Shown here one piece after another: positions 7,330-15,118 of a DNA stretch of 37,306 nucleotides. The notes under the pieces are model-generated. The model searched no databases, was not told the origin of the DNA, and saw only the letters and a list, made by a program, of their open reading frames with translations. Numbering within the stretch: the stretch's first letter is position 1; the number at the start of each line of letters is the position of its first letter. The stretch lies in contig NZ_JHVL01000037.1 of NCBI RefSeq assembly GCF_000620125.1, positions 1-37,306 on the forward strand, written 5' to 3'. This stretch comes from Clostridiisalibacter paucivorans DSM 22131 (lineage in GTDB: Bacteria > Bacillota > Clostridia > Tissierellales > Clostridiisalibacteraceae). The position numbers and the translations under genes are program-made.

Positions 7330-8283
7330 TTATATATATATATATATTTGATATAGTATAGATATATATACTATATATATAGTCAATAGAATAATTCCTT
7401 GAATGCGAGTGATTTTATTCTTTAGTAAACAAGGTACAATGACAACAAGCATCATAAAGAAAGAAACGGGAATATCTAATATTAAATTTTGCTTTTCTAC
7501 TATGAGAGGAGTTGTCAATGCTGAGCCTCCAATAACTAATGTTAAGTTTAAAATATTGGCTCCTATTATATTGCCTATTGATAATGAGCTATGTCCCTTT
7601 TTTATAGCGGTTAAAGCAGTTGTCAACTCTGGCAGAGAAGTCCCAAGAGATATCAAAGAGAGACTTATTACTGACTCAGGCACCCCAATAAATCTAGCCA
7701 AGACTATAGTATTATTGATAAGAAGATTTGAACCTATTATTATACCAGATAGCCCTATAATAAAGGTCAATATGATTTTAATAGTGGAGTTGGATTCAAA
7801 ATTCTTGTTTTTAGATTTTGAGTTTTTTTCTTTTTTATTTTTTAATGTGAATGTATCCAATATTATATAGATTAATAATAGTATTAATAGAATAAATCCA
7901 TCCATAATATTAATTAGACCATCATATGCTAAAGTGCCAAAAATTAAAAAAAACAATAAAAATACGATAGATTTTATTTTAAAAAGTCTATGATTGATTT
8001 TACTGGGTACTATTATATTGGATATACCTAGTATTAGACCTGTATTACATATTATAGAACCAATAGCATTACCAATGCTTATAGAATCGTGGCCTCTACT
8101 GGCAGCAGTAATAGATACGATAGCTTCAGGTGCCGTTGTGGCTATACTTATTATTGTAGCCCCTATAAATATTTCAGGTAGATGATATGTCCTAGCAAAT
8201 TCAACTGACGATTCAATGAATAAATCTCCACCTTTTATAATGAATAAAATTCCAATACAAAATAAGATAAAAGTAATTATCAA
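7330..8283 (-). CDS. Calcium/sodium antiporter (YrbG/CaxA-type, CaCA superfamily)
   Basis: 317 residues starting with TTG 8283, seven bases after AGGAGG. Two inverted halves each carry the exchanger motif: ATIISIATTAPEAIVSITAASRGHDSISIGNAIGS in the first and LISLGTSLPELTTALTAIKKGHSSLSIGNIIGANILN in the second. The Glu residues in APE and LPE coordinate the ions. Ten hydrophobic segments fit the family, with a lysine-rich loop between the halves (around 150-165). The first half reads ATTAPE where many members read GTSLPE. The end of the gene overlaps an AT microsatellite with a nine-pair dyad (7352-7360 with 7367-7375), which may aid termination or weaken it before ytaF. Confidence 0.93.
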   Translation of the reverse strand: MIITFILFCIGILFIIKGGDLFIESSVEFARTYHLPEIFIGATIISIATTAPEAIVSITAASRGHDSISIGNAIGSIICNTGLILGISNIIVPSKINHRLFKIKSIVFLLFFLIFGTLAYDGLINIMDGFILLILLLIYIILDTFTLKNKKEKNSKSKNKNFESNSTIKIILTFIIGLSGIIIGSNLLINNTIVLARFIGVPESVISLSLISLGTSLPELTTALTAIKKGHSSLSIGNIIGANILNLTLVIGGSALTTPLIVEKQNLILDIPVSFFMMLVVIVPCLLKNKITRIQGIILLTIYIVYISILYQIYIYI

Positions 8284-8451
8284 TAAAATTCCTCCTGATT
8301 TTGAAATTATGAAAATCCTATCATAATAATCTTTATGTGAATTAAAATTTTAATATTCAAGTTTAATTGGATAGGATATAGTAAAAGTGTTATATAATTA
8401 TAGAGATAAGAATTTTATATGGATATCAATTAAGATGAAAGGGAGTTTATA

Positions 8452-9105
8452 ATGGGTGTCAAGAAAAAAGATATAAAAGTAATGAAACCAAAATTCATAA
8501 AGGGGATTGAAGATAGGTGCGCAGAGATTAGTAAAATTAAAGATGAGGACAGTTTTGAGTATGTGTATGTATCAGATTGTAAAATTCAAAATGAAGTAGC
8601 TGATAAGGTTAGTCTTAAAGGCGTAATTTTTAAGAATGTAGATTTTATAGATACAAGATTAAATTTATTGGATATTACAGATGTTAGGTTTGAAAATTGT
8701 GATTTATCAAATATCAATTTTGATGGTGCAATAATTCATAGGACAGAATTTATAAATTGTAGACTTACAGGCCTAAACCTTAATAATGGGACATTACAGA
8801 ATGTTTATATGAAGCAATGTAATGGTGAATTTGCATTTATGAGATTTATTCAAATGAAGAAAGTTATATTTGAAGATACTATATTGAGAAATGCTGATTT
8901 TCAAAATAGTAATTTTAGCAATATAATATTTAGGAAATGTGACTTAAGATTAAGTCAGATGTCTGGTACAAGTTTATCTAAAATAGATTTGAGTGATTCT
9001 AATATTGAAGGTCTAGGTATAAGGCAAGAAGATATAAAGGGGGCCATAGTTTCTCCTATGCAGGCCTTAGATTTTGCAAAGTTATTAGGAATCGTTATAA
9101 AATAA
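8452..9105 (+). CDS. Pentapeptide repeat protein, Qnr-like
   Basis: 217 residues. Taking every fifth residue from 55 to 200 gives L/F/I/M/V with a single break near 125, so about 29 coils form an uninterrupted right-handed beta helix (VIFKN-VDFID-TRLNL, VRFEN-CDLSN-INFDG, ADFQN-SNFSN-IIFRK). The ending SNIEGLGIRQEDIKGAIV then MQALDFAKLLGIVIK resembles the closing coils and dimer helix of Qnr proteins (usually about 218 residues). Qnr and MfpA mimic DNA and protect gyrase from quinolones. No Qnr-style loops are seen. Qnr-like activity is inferred from length and C-terminus, not demonstrated. AAGGGAG precedes the ATG. A CatB-type gene follows after 47 bases. Confidence 0.88.
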   Translation: MGVKKKDIKVMKPKFIKGIEDRCAEISKIKDEDSFEYVYVSDCKIQNEVADKVSLKGVIFKNVDFIDTRLNLLDITDVRFENCDLSNINFDGAIIHRTEFINCRLTGLNLNNGTLQNVYMKQCNGEFAFMRFIQMKKVIFEDTILRNADFQNSNFSNIIFRKCDLRLSQMSGTSLSKIDLSDSNIEGLGIRQEDIKGAIVSPMQALDFAKLLGIVIK

Positions 9106-9152
9106 TACTATAATGTATATTAATATGTATCTATAAAGATGGAGGTTTAAAA

Positions 9153-9785
9153 ATGACTAGCAATATTTTTAAAGATTGGCAACATAGCTATATAATAAAA
9201 GATCATATAACTAATAAGAATATAGAGGTAGGAGATTATACATATTATTCAGGATATTACCATAAAGAGCATTTTGAAGACTATTGTGTTAGATATCTTG
9301 CACCAGATAGAGACGATGTAGATAAGCTAAAGATAGGAAAATTTTGTTCTATTGGTTCAGGAGCTATATTTATAATGGCTGGAAATCAAGGACATAGGAT
9401 GGATTGGATTACAACATATCCTTTTTTCTATACACCAGATTTTAATAAAAATGCTATAGATGGATTTAAAACAAAGGGAGACACAATAGTTGGAAATGAT
9501 GTATGGATAGGAACGGAGGCAATGATAATGCCAGGTGTTAAAATTGGACATGGTGCTGTTATAGCCTCAAGGGCAGTAGTCACCAAAGATGTAGCACCTT
9601 ACACTGTAGTTGCTGGAAATCCTGCTAGAGAGATAAAGAAGAGATTTTCAGAGGAACAAATAGAAATGCTATTAGAATTTGAATGGTGGAATCTAGATAT
9701 AGAGATTATAGAAAAATATATACCTTTAATGTGTAATAATGATATAGAAAAATTCATTATGAAGATAAAAGAAGAGGTTAAATAA
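9153..9785 (+). CDS. catB: CatB-type xenobiotic/chloramphenicol O-acetyltransferase
   Basis: 210 residues, the normal CatB length. The left-handed beta-helix acyltransferase signatures are strong: YTYYSGYYH, then [39 protein letters not shown] with the catalytic His at 81, then the hexapeptide coils [56 protein letters not shown]. The DRDDVDKL and AGNQGHR blocks are those of CatB rather than of the Vat streptogramin enzymes. It would transfer acetyl from acetyl-CoA to a hydroxyl of chloramphenicol or a similar compound in the cytosol. GGAGG precedes the ATG. Real resistance cannot be judged from sequence, since chromosomal copies often act weakly. Confidence 0.9.
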   Translation: MTSNIFKDWQHSYIIKDHITNKNIEVGDYTYYSGYYHKEHFEDYCVRYLAPDRDDVDKLKIGKFCSIGSGAIFIMAGNQGHRMDWITTYPFFYTPDFNKNAIDGFKTKGDTIVGNDVWIGTEAMIMPGVKIGHGAVIASRAVVTKDVAPYTVVAGNPAREIKKRFSEEQIEMLLEFEWWNLDIEIIEKYIPLMCNNDIEKFIMKIKEEVK

Positions 9786-9948
9786 ACACACAGACAAAAT
9801 AGAATATATTAACAAGAAAGAAGGATTGATAAAAACATATATCATATTGTAATAAAGAAATGAGAAAAGGCATAATCTATGATGGGGACAGATATATATT
9901 AATTTTTATAAACTTATTAAGTTTATTAATTTGAGAAAGTAAACATAT

Positions 9949-10002
9949 AAAAAAAGAGCTGTATCAGGTATGAATTTTACCGTGAGACAGCTCTTTTTTA
10001 TA
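9949..10002. terminator. Bidirectional terminator between catB and the GNAT gene
   Basis: AAAAAAGAGCTGT pairs with ACAGCTCTTTTTT, with an inner stem GGTA/TACC. The symmetric A and T runs suit the two converging genes. The 160 bases before it (9786-9948) show no supported gene. Confidence 0.85.
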
Positions 10003-10006
10003 CTTG

Positions 10007-10504
10007 CTATTCATTTATTTTAAGATACATATCGTACCATTTAGCTCCACCATGGACAGATTTAGATACTCCTTCATTAATATATCCAAATTGTTCATAA
10101 AATGTGATTAAGTGTTCTTTACATGTAAGTAATATGTTTTTGATACCTTTCTTTTTTGCTGAATCAATAAAATGTTCCATCAATGCTTGAGCATAGCCAT
10201 TCTTTTGATATTGGGGGTGTACATCAAGGCCAAAGATTAAAATGTTTTTACCATCATGCATATGAAAATCCATGTTTTCGAAAAACACATCTTCTATATG
10301 ATTATGATTTGTTAAACCACCATTAATAAATCCTATAATCTTACCATCTAGTTCAGCTACAAAAAATCCTTCAGGGTAAACAGACAATCTTTCTTTTAGT
10401 GCTGATTTAGGGGCTGCTTCAGCTTCGGGAAAACATTCTGCCTCTATATGTGATACATAGTCTAAATCTTCCATTAAAACATTTCTTATTTTTAGTTTAT
10501 TCAA
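10007..10504 (-). CDS. GNAT-family N-acetyltransferase
   Basis: 165 residues starting with TTG 10504, chosen because AAGGTGGG sits seven bases before it; a GTG at 10516 would fall inside that site. The GNAT core is seen as FVAELDGKIIGFINGG, then ILIFGLDVHPQYQKNGYAQALMEHFIDSAKKKGIKNILLTC, where HPQYQKNGYA is the acetyl-CoA pyrophosphate loop (usual Q/RxxGxG/A), then FYEQFGYINEG. It should acetylate an amine using acetyl-CoA; the substrate is not deducible. The HNHIEDVFFENMDFHMHDG insert between strands is shared with a clostridial subgroup of small GNAT enzymes. Confidence 0.88.
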   Translation of the reverse strand: MNKLKIRNVLMEDLDYVSHIEAECFPEAEAAPKSALKERLSVYPEGFFVAELDGKIIGFINGGLTNHNHIEDVFFENMDFHMHDGKNILIFGLDVHPQYQKNGYAQALMEHFIDSAKKKGIKNILLTCKEHLITFYEQFGYINEGVSKSVHGGAKWYDMYLKINE

Positions 10505-10628
10505 ACTTATTCCCACCTTTTTTAAATTATTATAACATAGATTTCACTATAATTAGCTATTAGGCATATATATTTATGGAAATACTAATAATAAAAGGGT
10601 TAAAAATTATATGGGGAGCTGATTTAGT

Positions 10629-11858
10629 TTGAGATTGATAAGTGGAGAAACTATATGGACAAAGATAAATGAAATACCAAAAAAATATACATATTTAAGC
10701 GATGATCTGGAATGTGATGTGGCGATTATAGGAGCAGGTATAACTGGTGCTATATGTGCATACCATTTAACCAAAGCTGGCATAGATACAATTATAGTAG
10801 ATAAGAATATAATAGGCTATGAAAGTACAAGTGCTTCTACTTCAATCCTTCAATATGAAATAGATTATAATTTAGTAGGTTTAAAAGGGATCATAGGAGA
10901 GGAAAATGCTGTAAAGTCTTTCAAACTTACTGCTGATGCAGTATATGAGATACAAAATATAATTAAAGATTTAGATGATGATTGTGGATTTAATCTGCGG
11001 GACTGTTTTTATTACACTAATAATGAATCAGATATATCTTTGCTAAGGAAAGAATATGATTTGAGAAAAAACAATGGATTTGATGTAGAATTTATAGATA
11101 AGTCTAAAGCTGAAGAGAGATTTTCATTTCCTGTAAAAGCAGGTATATATACAAATGGAAATGGAGGAGAGATAGATCCATATAGGTTTGCTCATGCCCT
11201 TATCAGTAAGGCAGAGAAAAATGGGCTTAAAGTCTTTGAGAACACAGAAATTGTTAAAATCAATCCCAGTATGAATGGGGTACAATTGACTACAAAGAAT
11301 GGGTTTAATATAAGCTGTAAAAAAGCATTAATAGCTGCAGGATTCGAAAGTAAGAATTATATTCAACAAAAAACAGCAATTCTAAGTAGGTCATTTACTA
11401 TTGCTACTAAACCTATAAAAAACTTTGCAGGTTGGTATAAAAGATGTATAATTCGTGATACAAATTCTCCATATACATATTTGAGAACTACAAGTGATGA
11501 CAGAATATTAATTGGTGGAGAAGACTTAGATGTGGGAGGTATAAATAGTAAGGTTTCTAACTTGAGTCATGAAAATCCTATTTCATTGGACAAATATAAT
11601 GTATTGCAGAAGAAATTAGGAGAGATGTTTCCTAATATTAGAGATATAGGAGTAGAATATTCATTTAGTGGTATTTTTGGAGAGACTAGAGATGGTCTCC
11701 CCTTTATTGGAGAACATGAAAAATACCCAAATTGTTATTTTTGTTTAGGATATGGTTCCAATGGCATACTATATGCTACATTGGAAGGGAAATTATTAAC
11801 TGACTTATATCAGGGTAAAATAAGAGAAGAATTAGATTTATTTAAATTCCATAGATGA
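10629..11858 (+). CDS. FAD-dependent oxidoreductase (DAO/glycine oxidase-like)
   Basis: 409 residues from TTG 10629 with GGGGAGC upstream. The dinucleotide-binding fold is clear at residues 29-60 (CDVAIIGAGITGAICAYHLTKAGIDTIIVDK). The second FAD contact appears near the C-terminus (FSGIFGETRDGLPFIGEHE then FCLGYGSNGILYATLEGKLLTDL). The STSASTSILQYEID stretch after the first motif is the usual ligand loop of DAO-fold proteins. It probably oxidises a small amine or amino acid. The family often has a C-terminal Rieske domain that is absent here. The gene stands alone; a hairpin at 11943 follows. Confidence 0.85.
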   Translation: MRLISGETIWTKINEIPKKYTYLSDDLECDVAIIGAGITGAICAYHLTKAGIDTIIVDKNIIGYESTSASTSILQYEIDYNLVGLKGIIGEENAVKSFKLTADAVYEIQNIIKDLDDDCGFNLRDCFYYTNNESDISLLRKEYDLRKNNGFDVEFIDKSKAEERFSFPVKAGIYTNGNGGEIDPYRFAHALISKAEKNGLKVFENTEIVKINPSMNGVQLTTKNGFNISCKKALIAAGFESKNYIQQKTAILSRSFTIATKPIKNFAGWYKRCIIRDTNSPYTYLRTTSDDRILIGGEDLDVGGINSKVSNLSHENPISLDKYNVLQKKLGEMFPNIRDIGVEYSFSGIFGETRDGLPFIGEHEKYPNCYFCLGYGSNGILYATLEGKLLTDLYQGKIREELDLFKFHR

Positions 11859-12210
11859 AAAATATTGGAGAGCACATAATGATCTACCTTACACCATTAT
11901 AGATAGATTACAGTGAGTTATTATCTATAATGATGATTTGTTAGACTTTACATAATATCATATAGATACTATGTAAAGTCTTTGCTTGATTCCATATGAT
12001 AGATTTGAATCCACCATATAGAATCTTCCCTCCAACCTCATGTCAGCCATATAAGACCAACATAAAATTTTTGGTCGACATATATATGCTTTTGTTGTAA
12101 AGCATATATACATCTTAGCTCAACCATTATGCACCCTCAATAAATATGATAACCATATTTATAAAAAATATTAGTTTTGTAAATAATTTTGAATTTTTCT
12201 GAAAAATCTG
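11859..12210. other. Gene-poor AT-rich stretch with several hairpins
   Basis: No coding frame is supported. Perfect dyads occur at 11943-11981 (AGACTTTACATA with TATGTAAAGTCT, perhaps the end of the oxidoreductase transcript), 12055-12076 (GACCAA with TTGGTC) and 12081-12110 (TATATATGCTTT with AAAGCATATATA). Such clustering may mark a decayed insertion or MITE, but I find no terminal repeats or target duplication. Confidence 0.5.
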
Positions 12211-12239
12211 TTTACTTTTTGATAAACCTATGCTATTAT
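12211..12239 (+). promoter_or_regulatory. Promoter of a small transcription unit
   Basis: TTTACT (12211-12216), a 17-base spacer and TATTAT (12234-12239) with an extended -10 TGC just before it. Transcription would begin inside the perfect palindrome that follows. Confidence 0.6.
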
Positions 12240-12241
12240 AT

Positions 12242-12269
12242 ATATAAGAAGAATATATTCTTCTTATAT
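12242..12269. repeat. 28-base perfect palindrome at the predicted start site
   Basis: Each half reads ATATAAGAAGAATA on its own strand with no loop. Its place directly after the -10 box suits either an operator or a 5' hairpin in the transcript. Confidence 0.8.
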
Positions 12270-12395
12270 GGATTCTAATCCACTTATCATGCAAGATTAG
12301 TTTTAAGTTAATTTTGGTAAAAGGTACTGGATTTTAGAATCAAAGTTTTAAGAGTTGGTTATTTTGATTTAGATTTAAAAGAATAGGAGTTAAAA

Positions 12396-12530
12396 ATTAG
12401 TAATCAAGCGTTACTTTTGGTTTTGAGGGAAGAAGCAAAGAGTATTATGTTTGATGAGTAAGAAGGGAATGAGGTAGTAATAGAATTTGAAATTGAGAAC
12501 CAAATAAGTGGATTAGATCCTAATTTATAA
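12396..12530 (+). pseudogene. Small broken ORF or noncoding transcript body
   Basis: After AGGAG at 12385-12389 a frame reads from ATT 12396: SNQALLLVLREEAKSIMFDE, a TAA at 12459, then EGNEVVIEFEIENQISGLDPNL and a final TAA. The site, the frame continuing past the stop and the strong terminator after it suggest a 44-residue protein gene damaged at its start codon (ATG to ATT) and by a nonsense change. Equally, the unit may be a noncoding RNA whose reading frame is chance. I recognise no family. An upstream stem GATTCTAA (12271-12278) with TTAGAATC (12334-12341) gives the leader some structure. Confidence 0.4.
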
Positions 12531-12577
12531 ATATCTTGGTATATGATAATATTATATATCAAGATATTTATTTTTTT
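12529..12577 (+). terminator. Strong intrinsic terminator
   Basis: AAATATCTTG (12529-12538) pairs with CAAGATATTT (12560-12569), extended by TATAT/ATATA pairs, then seven T follow. It closes the small unit that begins at 12211. Confidence 0.85.
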
Positions 12578-12639
12578 ATATATGTACTTATTTTACACAA
12601 TATAATACAAAATATTATTATGATTGAGGTGGTGATATA

Positions 12640-13605
12640 ATGAATAGAAAAGATTTGTATAGATATATAGATGGACAATTTAAGATTAATGATAAGGTTA
12701 ACTTATTTTATAATATAAATGATGATTTTTCTGATACAATTAGTCCTATTAGGCCTTCACGGGATTTTTTAGATATTTGTAGGGAGCCTAGAGTTGAGTT
12801 GATAGATTGTCTAAAACAAGAATACCAGAGAGATGAATGGGAGGATATCTCAAGGTATTTTACTACAAGGGTTATAAGAATTTTTACATATAATAATCAA
12901 TACTTATATTTCAAAAGAGAAAGTCAAGAGAAACTAAAAGAAATCTATAGGGGGTTTATAGGAAATATTTATACATTGTTGAATAGAAAAAAAATAGATA
13001 GACAGGATATAGAGATGGAATTGTACAAGCACTCTTGTAATCTGTGCGATTTTTTAATAGCAACTAATGGGAATGATATATTTAATCGGTATAGAAATAG
13101 GTATATAGATAAATTGGTATGTGAAGAATATTCTGCAAGGTTACAGCTAAAGATATTAAAATTAGATTTGAACCATATTGTTGAACCTATTTTAGATATA
13201 GGATGTGGAGAAAGTGCCAATTTAGTTAAATATCTTAGAAAGTTGGGGTTTGATGCATATGGTGTTGATAGGAGTTTAAAGTCAAATGACTATTTGATAT
13301 TATCGGATTGGTTTGATGTAGATTATAGTAAGGAATATTGGGGAACTATAATATCCCATATGGCATTTTCAAACCATATATGGCATCATAAAAATAGAAA
13401 GGATGGATATGTATTAGATTTATATAATAAAATGGAAGAAATCTTACAGTCTTTAAAAATAGGTGGGAGGTTTATTTATGCCCCAAGTTTACCTGATATA
13501 GTATCTTATATTTGTAATATAGAGGATTATAATATAAAGAAAGTTAAAATTGGACCTAATATGAAGAATGATAGGTTTTATACCACTATAATAACTAGAG
13601 TGTAA
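12640..13605 (+). CDS. Class I SAM-dependent methyltransferase-like protein with unknown N-terminal half
   Basis: 321 residues with GAGGTGGTG before the ATG. The C-terminal half holds a Rossmann methyltransferase core: motif I PILDIGCGESANLVKYL at about 182-198, GFDAYGVDR ending strand 2, then a core that lacks a clear motif IV but has MEEILQSLKIGGRFIYAPSLPDI like the usual LKPGG strand. The first 175 residues (charged, helical, with a pair CNLCDF) match no domain I know. The substrate is unknown; the N-terminal half is the likely specificity part. It stands alone, with no terminator obvious before the amidohydrolase 105 bases on. Confidence 0.7.
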   Translation: MNRKDLYRYIDGQFKINDKVNLFYNINDDFSDTISPIRPSRDFLDICREPRVELIDCLKQEYQRDEWEDISRYFTTRVIRIFTYNNQYLYFKRESQEKLKEIYRGFIGNIYTLLNRKKIDRQDIEMELYKHSCNLCDFLIATNGNDIFNRYRNRYIDKLVCEEYSARLQLKILKLDLNHIVEPILDIGCGESANLVKYLRKLGFDAYGVDRSLKSNDYLILSDWFDVDYSKEYWGTIISHMAFSNHIWHHKNRKDGYVLDLYNKMEEILQSLKIGGRFIYAPSLPDIVSYICNIEDYNIKKVKIGPNMKNDRFYTTIITRV

Positions 13606-13710
13606 ATAGATTGATAGTATAAAATCTTTTACATGGTGTATTGATACTCATCATCAAAAAGGATAGAATAGAAATTGAGTGTATTTAATACATAATATGG
13701 AGGTAGGGTT

Positions 13711-14952
13711 ATGGATAAGTTGGCATTTATAGGGGGATTATTGATAGATGGTAATGGAAAAGAACCTATTAGAAATTCTTTAGTAATGATTAATTGTAAA
13801 AAGATCGAATATGTAGGTCCAATGAGAGATATTGGTGCTGATTATAAGATAATTGATATAAGTAATAAGACAATTATGCCTGGTCTAATTGACACTCATT
13901 TACACTTTAGTGGCAATAGAACAGATAATGATACTGAGTGGGTAATTGATCCTGTAATACAAAAGACTATTGTGGCTGTGGCACAGGCCAGAGAAGCATT
14001 GGAGCATGGTCTCACATCTGTAGGTGAAATATCTCGTTCAGGGATACATATCCGCAATATGATTGAAGAGGGGGTTATACCTGGACCACGAGTAGTTGCT
14101 ACAGGACTTGGATTTTGTAGGACATCGGGACATGGAGACTCCCATGAACTACCGCTACAATATAATAATATATCCCATCCTTGGGCTGATAGGGTTGATG
14201 GACCATGGGAGCTGAGAAAGGCCATTAGAAAAAGGATTCGAGAAAACCCCGATGCTATAAAGATTTGGTCTACAGGTGGAGGTATATGGAGACATGATGC
14301 CAAGGCCCATTCCCACTATTGTATGGAAGAAATTCAGGCAGTCGTTGATGAGTGTGATATGGTAGGACTACCTGTATGGTCCCATGCCGAGGGATATGAA
14401 GGGGTATTTAATTCATGCAAAGCAGGTGTATCTGCTATTATTCATGGACAAGAACTTAATGAAGAATGTCTAGATATAATGAAAGAAAAGGATATTACTT
14501 TTTGTCCCACACTCCAATTTTTTTATGAATGGTTTACTGTATATGAACCACCATATAGGCCAATCCATGATAAATATCCAGGTAATACAACTGCTGAAAA
14601 AGAACTCAATCGTATAATTGACAATTTGCAAAACGCAAAGAAAAAGGGTATTAGGATTACTGTAGGTTCAGACTCATTTTGTAGTAGTTTAACCCCTTAT
14701 GGCAAATATGCTATCACAGAGATGTATGCCCTTAATAAATCTGGTTTCAACGAAATGGAGACCATAGTAGCTGCAACTAAGAATGGAGCTGAAATGCTTA
14801 AAATAGATGATATTACAGGGACATTAGAACAGGGCAAATTTGCTGATATTATTGTGTTAGCGGGTAATCCTTTGAAAGATATACATAATATTTCTAGTGA
14901 TAAGATGGATATTATAATGAAGGAAGGTAAGTTTGTTAGGAATAGGTACTAA
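13711..14952 (+). CDS. Metal-dependent amidohydrolase (imidazolonepropionase/prolidase-like)
   Basis: 413 residues with GGAGG before ATG. The binuclear-metal TIM-barrel ligands are all present: H63 and H65 in DTHLHF, the carboxylated lysine K184 in DAIKIWSTGG, H225 in VWSHAEG, H245 in AIIHGQ and D321 in TVGSDSF. The small beta domain is formed by the N-terminus (IGGLLIDGNGKEPI) and the C-terminus (TGTLEQGKFADIIVLAGNPLKDI). Relatives hydrolyse dipeptides ending in proline, arginine or lysine, or cyclic amides. HGDSHELP and WRHDAKAHSH are typical of the Xaa-Pro/Arg carboxypeptidase branch (Sgx9260/Cc2672-like), but the substrate cannot be fixed here. It is cytosolic, with no signal peptide. Confidence 0.88.
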   Translation: MDKLAFIGGLLIDGNGKEPIRNSLVMINCKKIEYVGPMRDIGADYKIIDISNKTIMPGLIDTHLHFSGNRTDNDTEWVIDPVIQKTIVAVAQAREALEHGLTSVGEISRSGIHIRNMIEEGVIPGPRVVATGLGFCRTSGHGDSHELPLQYNNISHPWADRVDGPWELRKAIRKRIRENPDAIKIWSTGGGIWRHDAKAHSHYCMEEIQAVVDECDMVGLPVWSHAEGYEGVFNSCKAGVSAIIHGQELNEECLDIMKEKDITFCPTLQFFYEWFTVYEPPYRPIHDKYPGNTTAEKELNRIIDNLQNAKKKGIRITVGSDSFCSSLTPYGKYAITEMYALNKSGFNEMETIVAATKNGAEMLKIDDITGTLEQGKFADIIVLAGNPLKDIHNISSDKMDIIMKEGKFVRNRY

Positions 14953-14996
14953 CTTATTTTATGACTTTGTCATAAATATATGTTGCCAATAATATA

Positions 14997-15026
14997 GCCT
15001 CAAGTATAAAACTTGGGGTATTTTTA
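14997..15026 (+). terminator. Intrinsic terminator after the amidohydrolase
   Basis: CCTCAAGT pairs with ACTTGGGG across a short loop and is followed by TATTTTTAT. Confidence 0.75.
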
Positions 15027-15118
15027 TATAAAAACCTGAAGGACTTGACAAGTAATAAAAACAATGTAAAAGTTTATATAAATGGATTTTTAAATATGTA
15101 TATAGGAAAGGGATTAAT

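Noticed and set aside
7341-7385. AT dinucleotide run as a functional origin or regulatory site
   Set aside because: It is low-complexity sequence at the end of a coding region with no DnaA boxes or iterons.
7403-7870. A 155-codon plus-strand frame
   Set aside because: It is the antisense shadow of the Ca2+/Na+ exchanger, which has clear motifs and a ribosome site on the other strand.
9860-9934. A 24-residue frame MRKGIIYDGDRYILIF...
   Set aside because: No good ribosome site, no conservation evidence, and it ends in an AT palindrome; too weak to call.
13896-14303. A 135-codon minus-strand frame inside the amidohydrolase
   Set aside because: No ribosome site or family features; the sense strand carries metal-binding motifs there.
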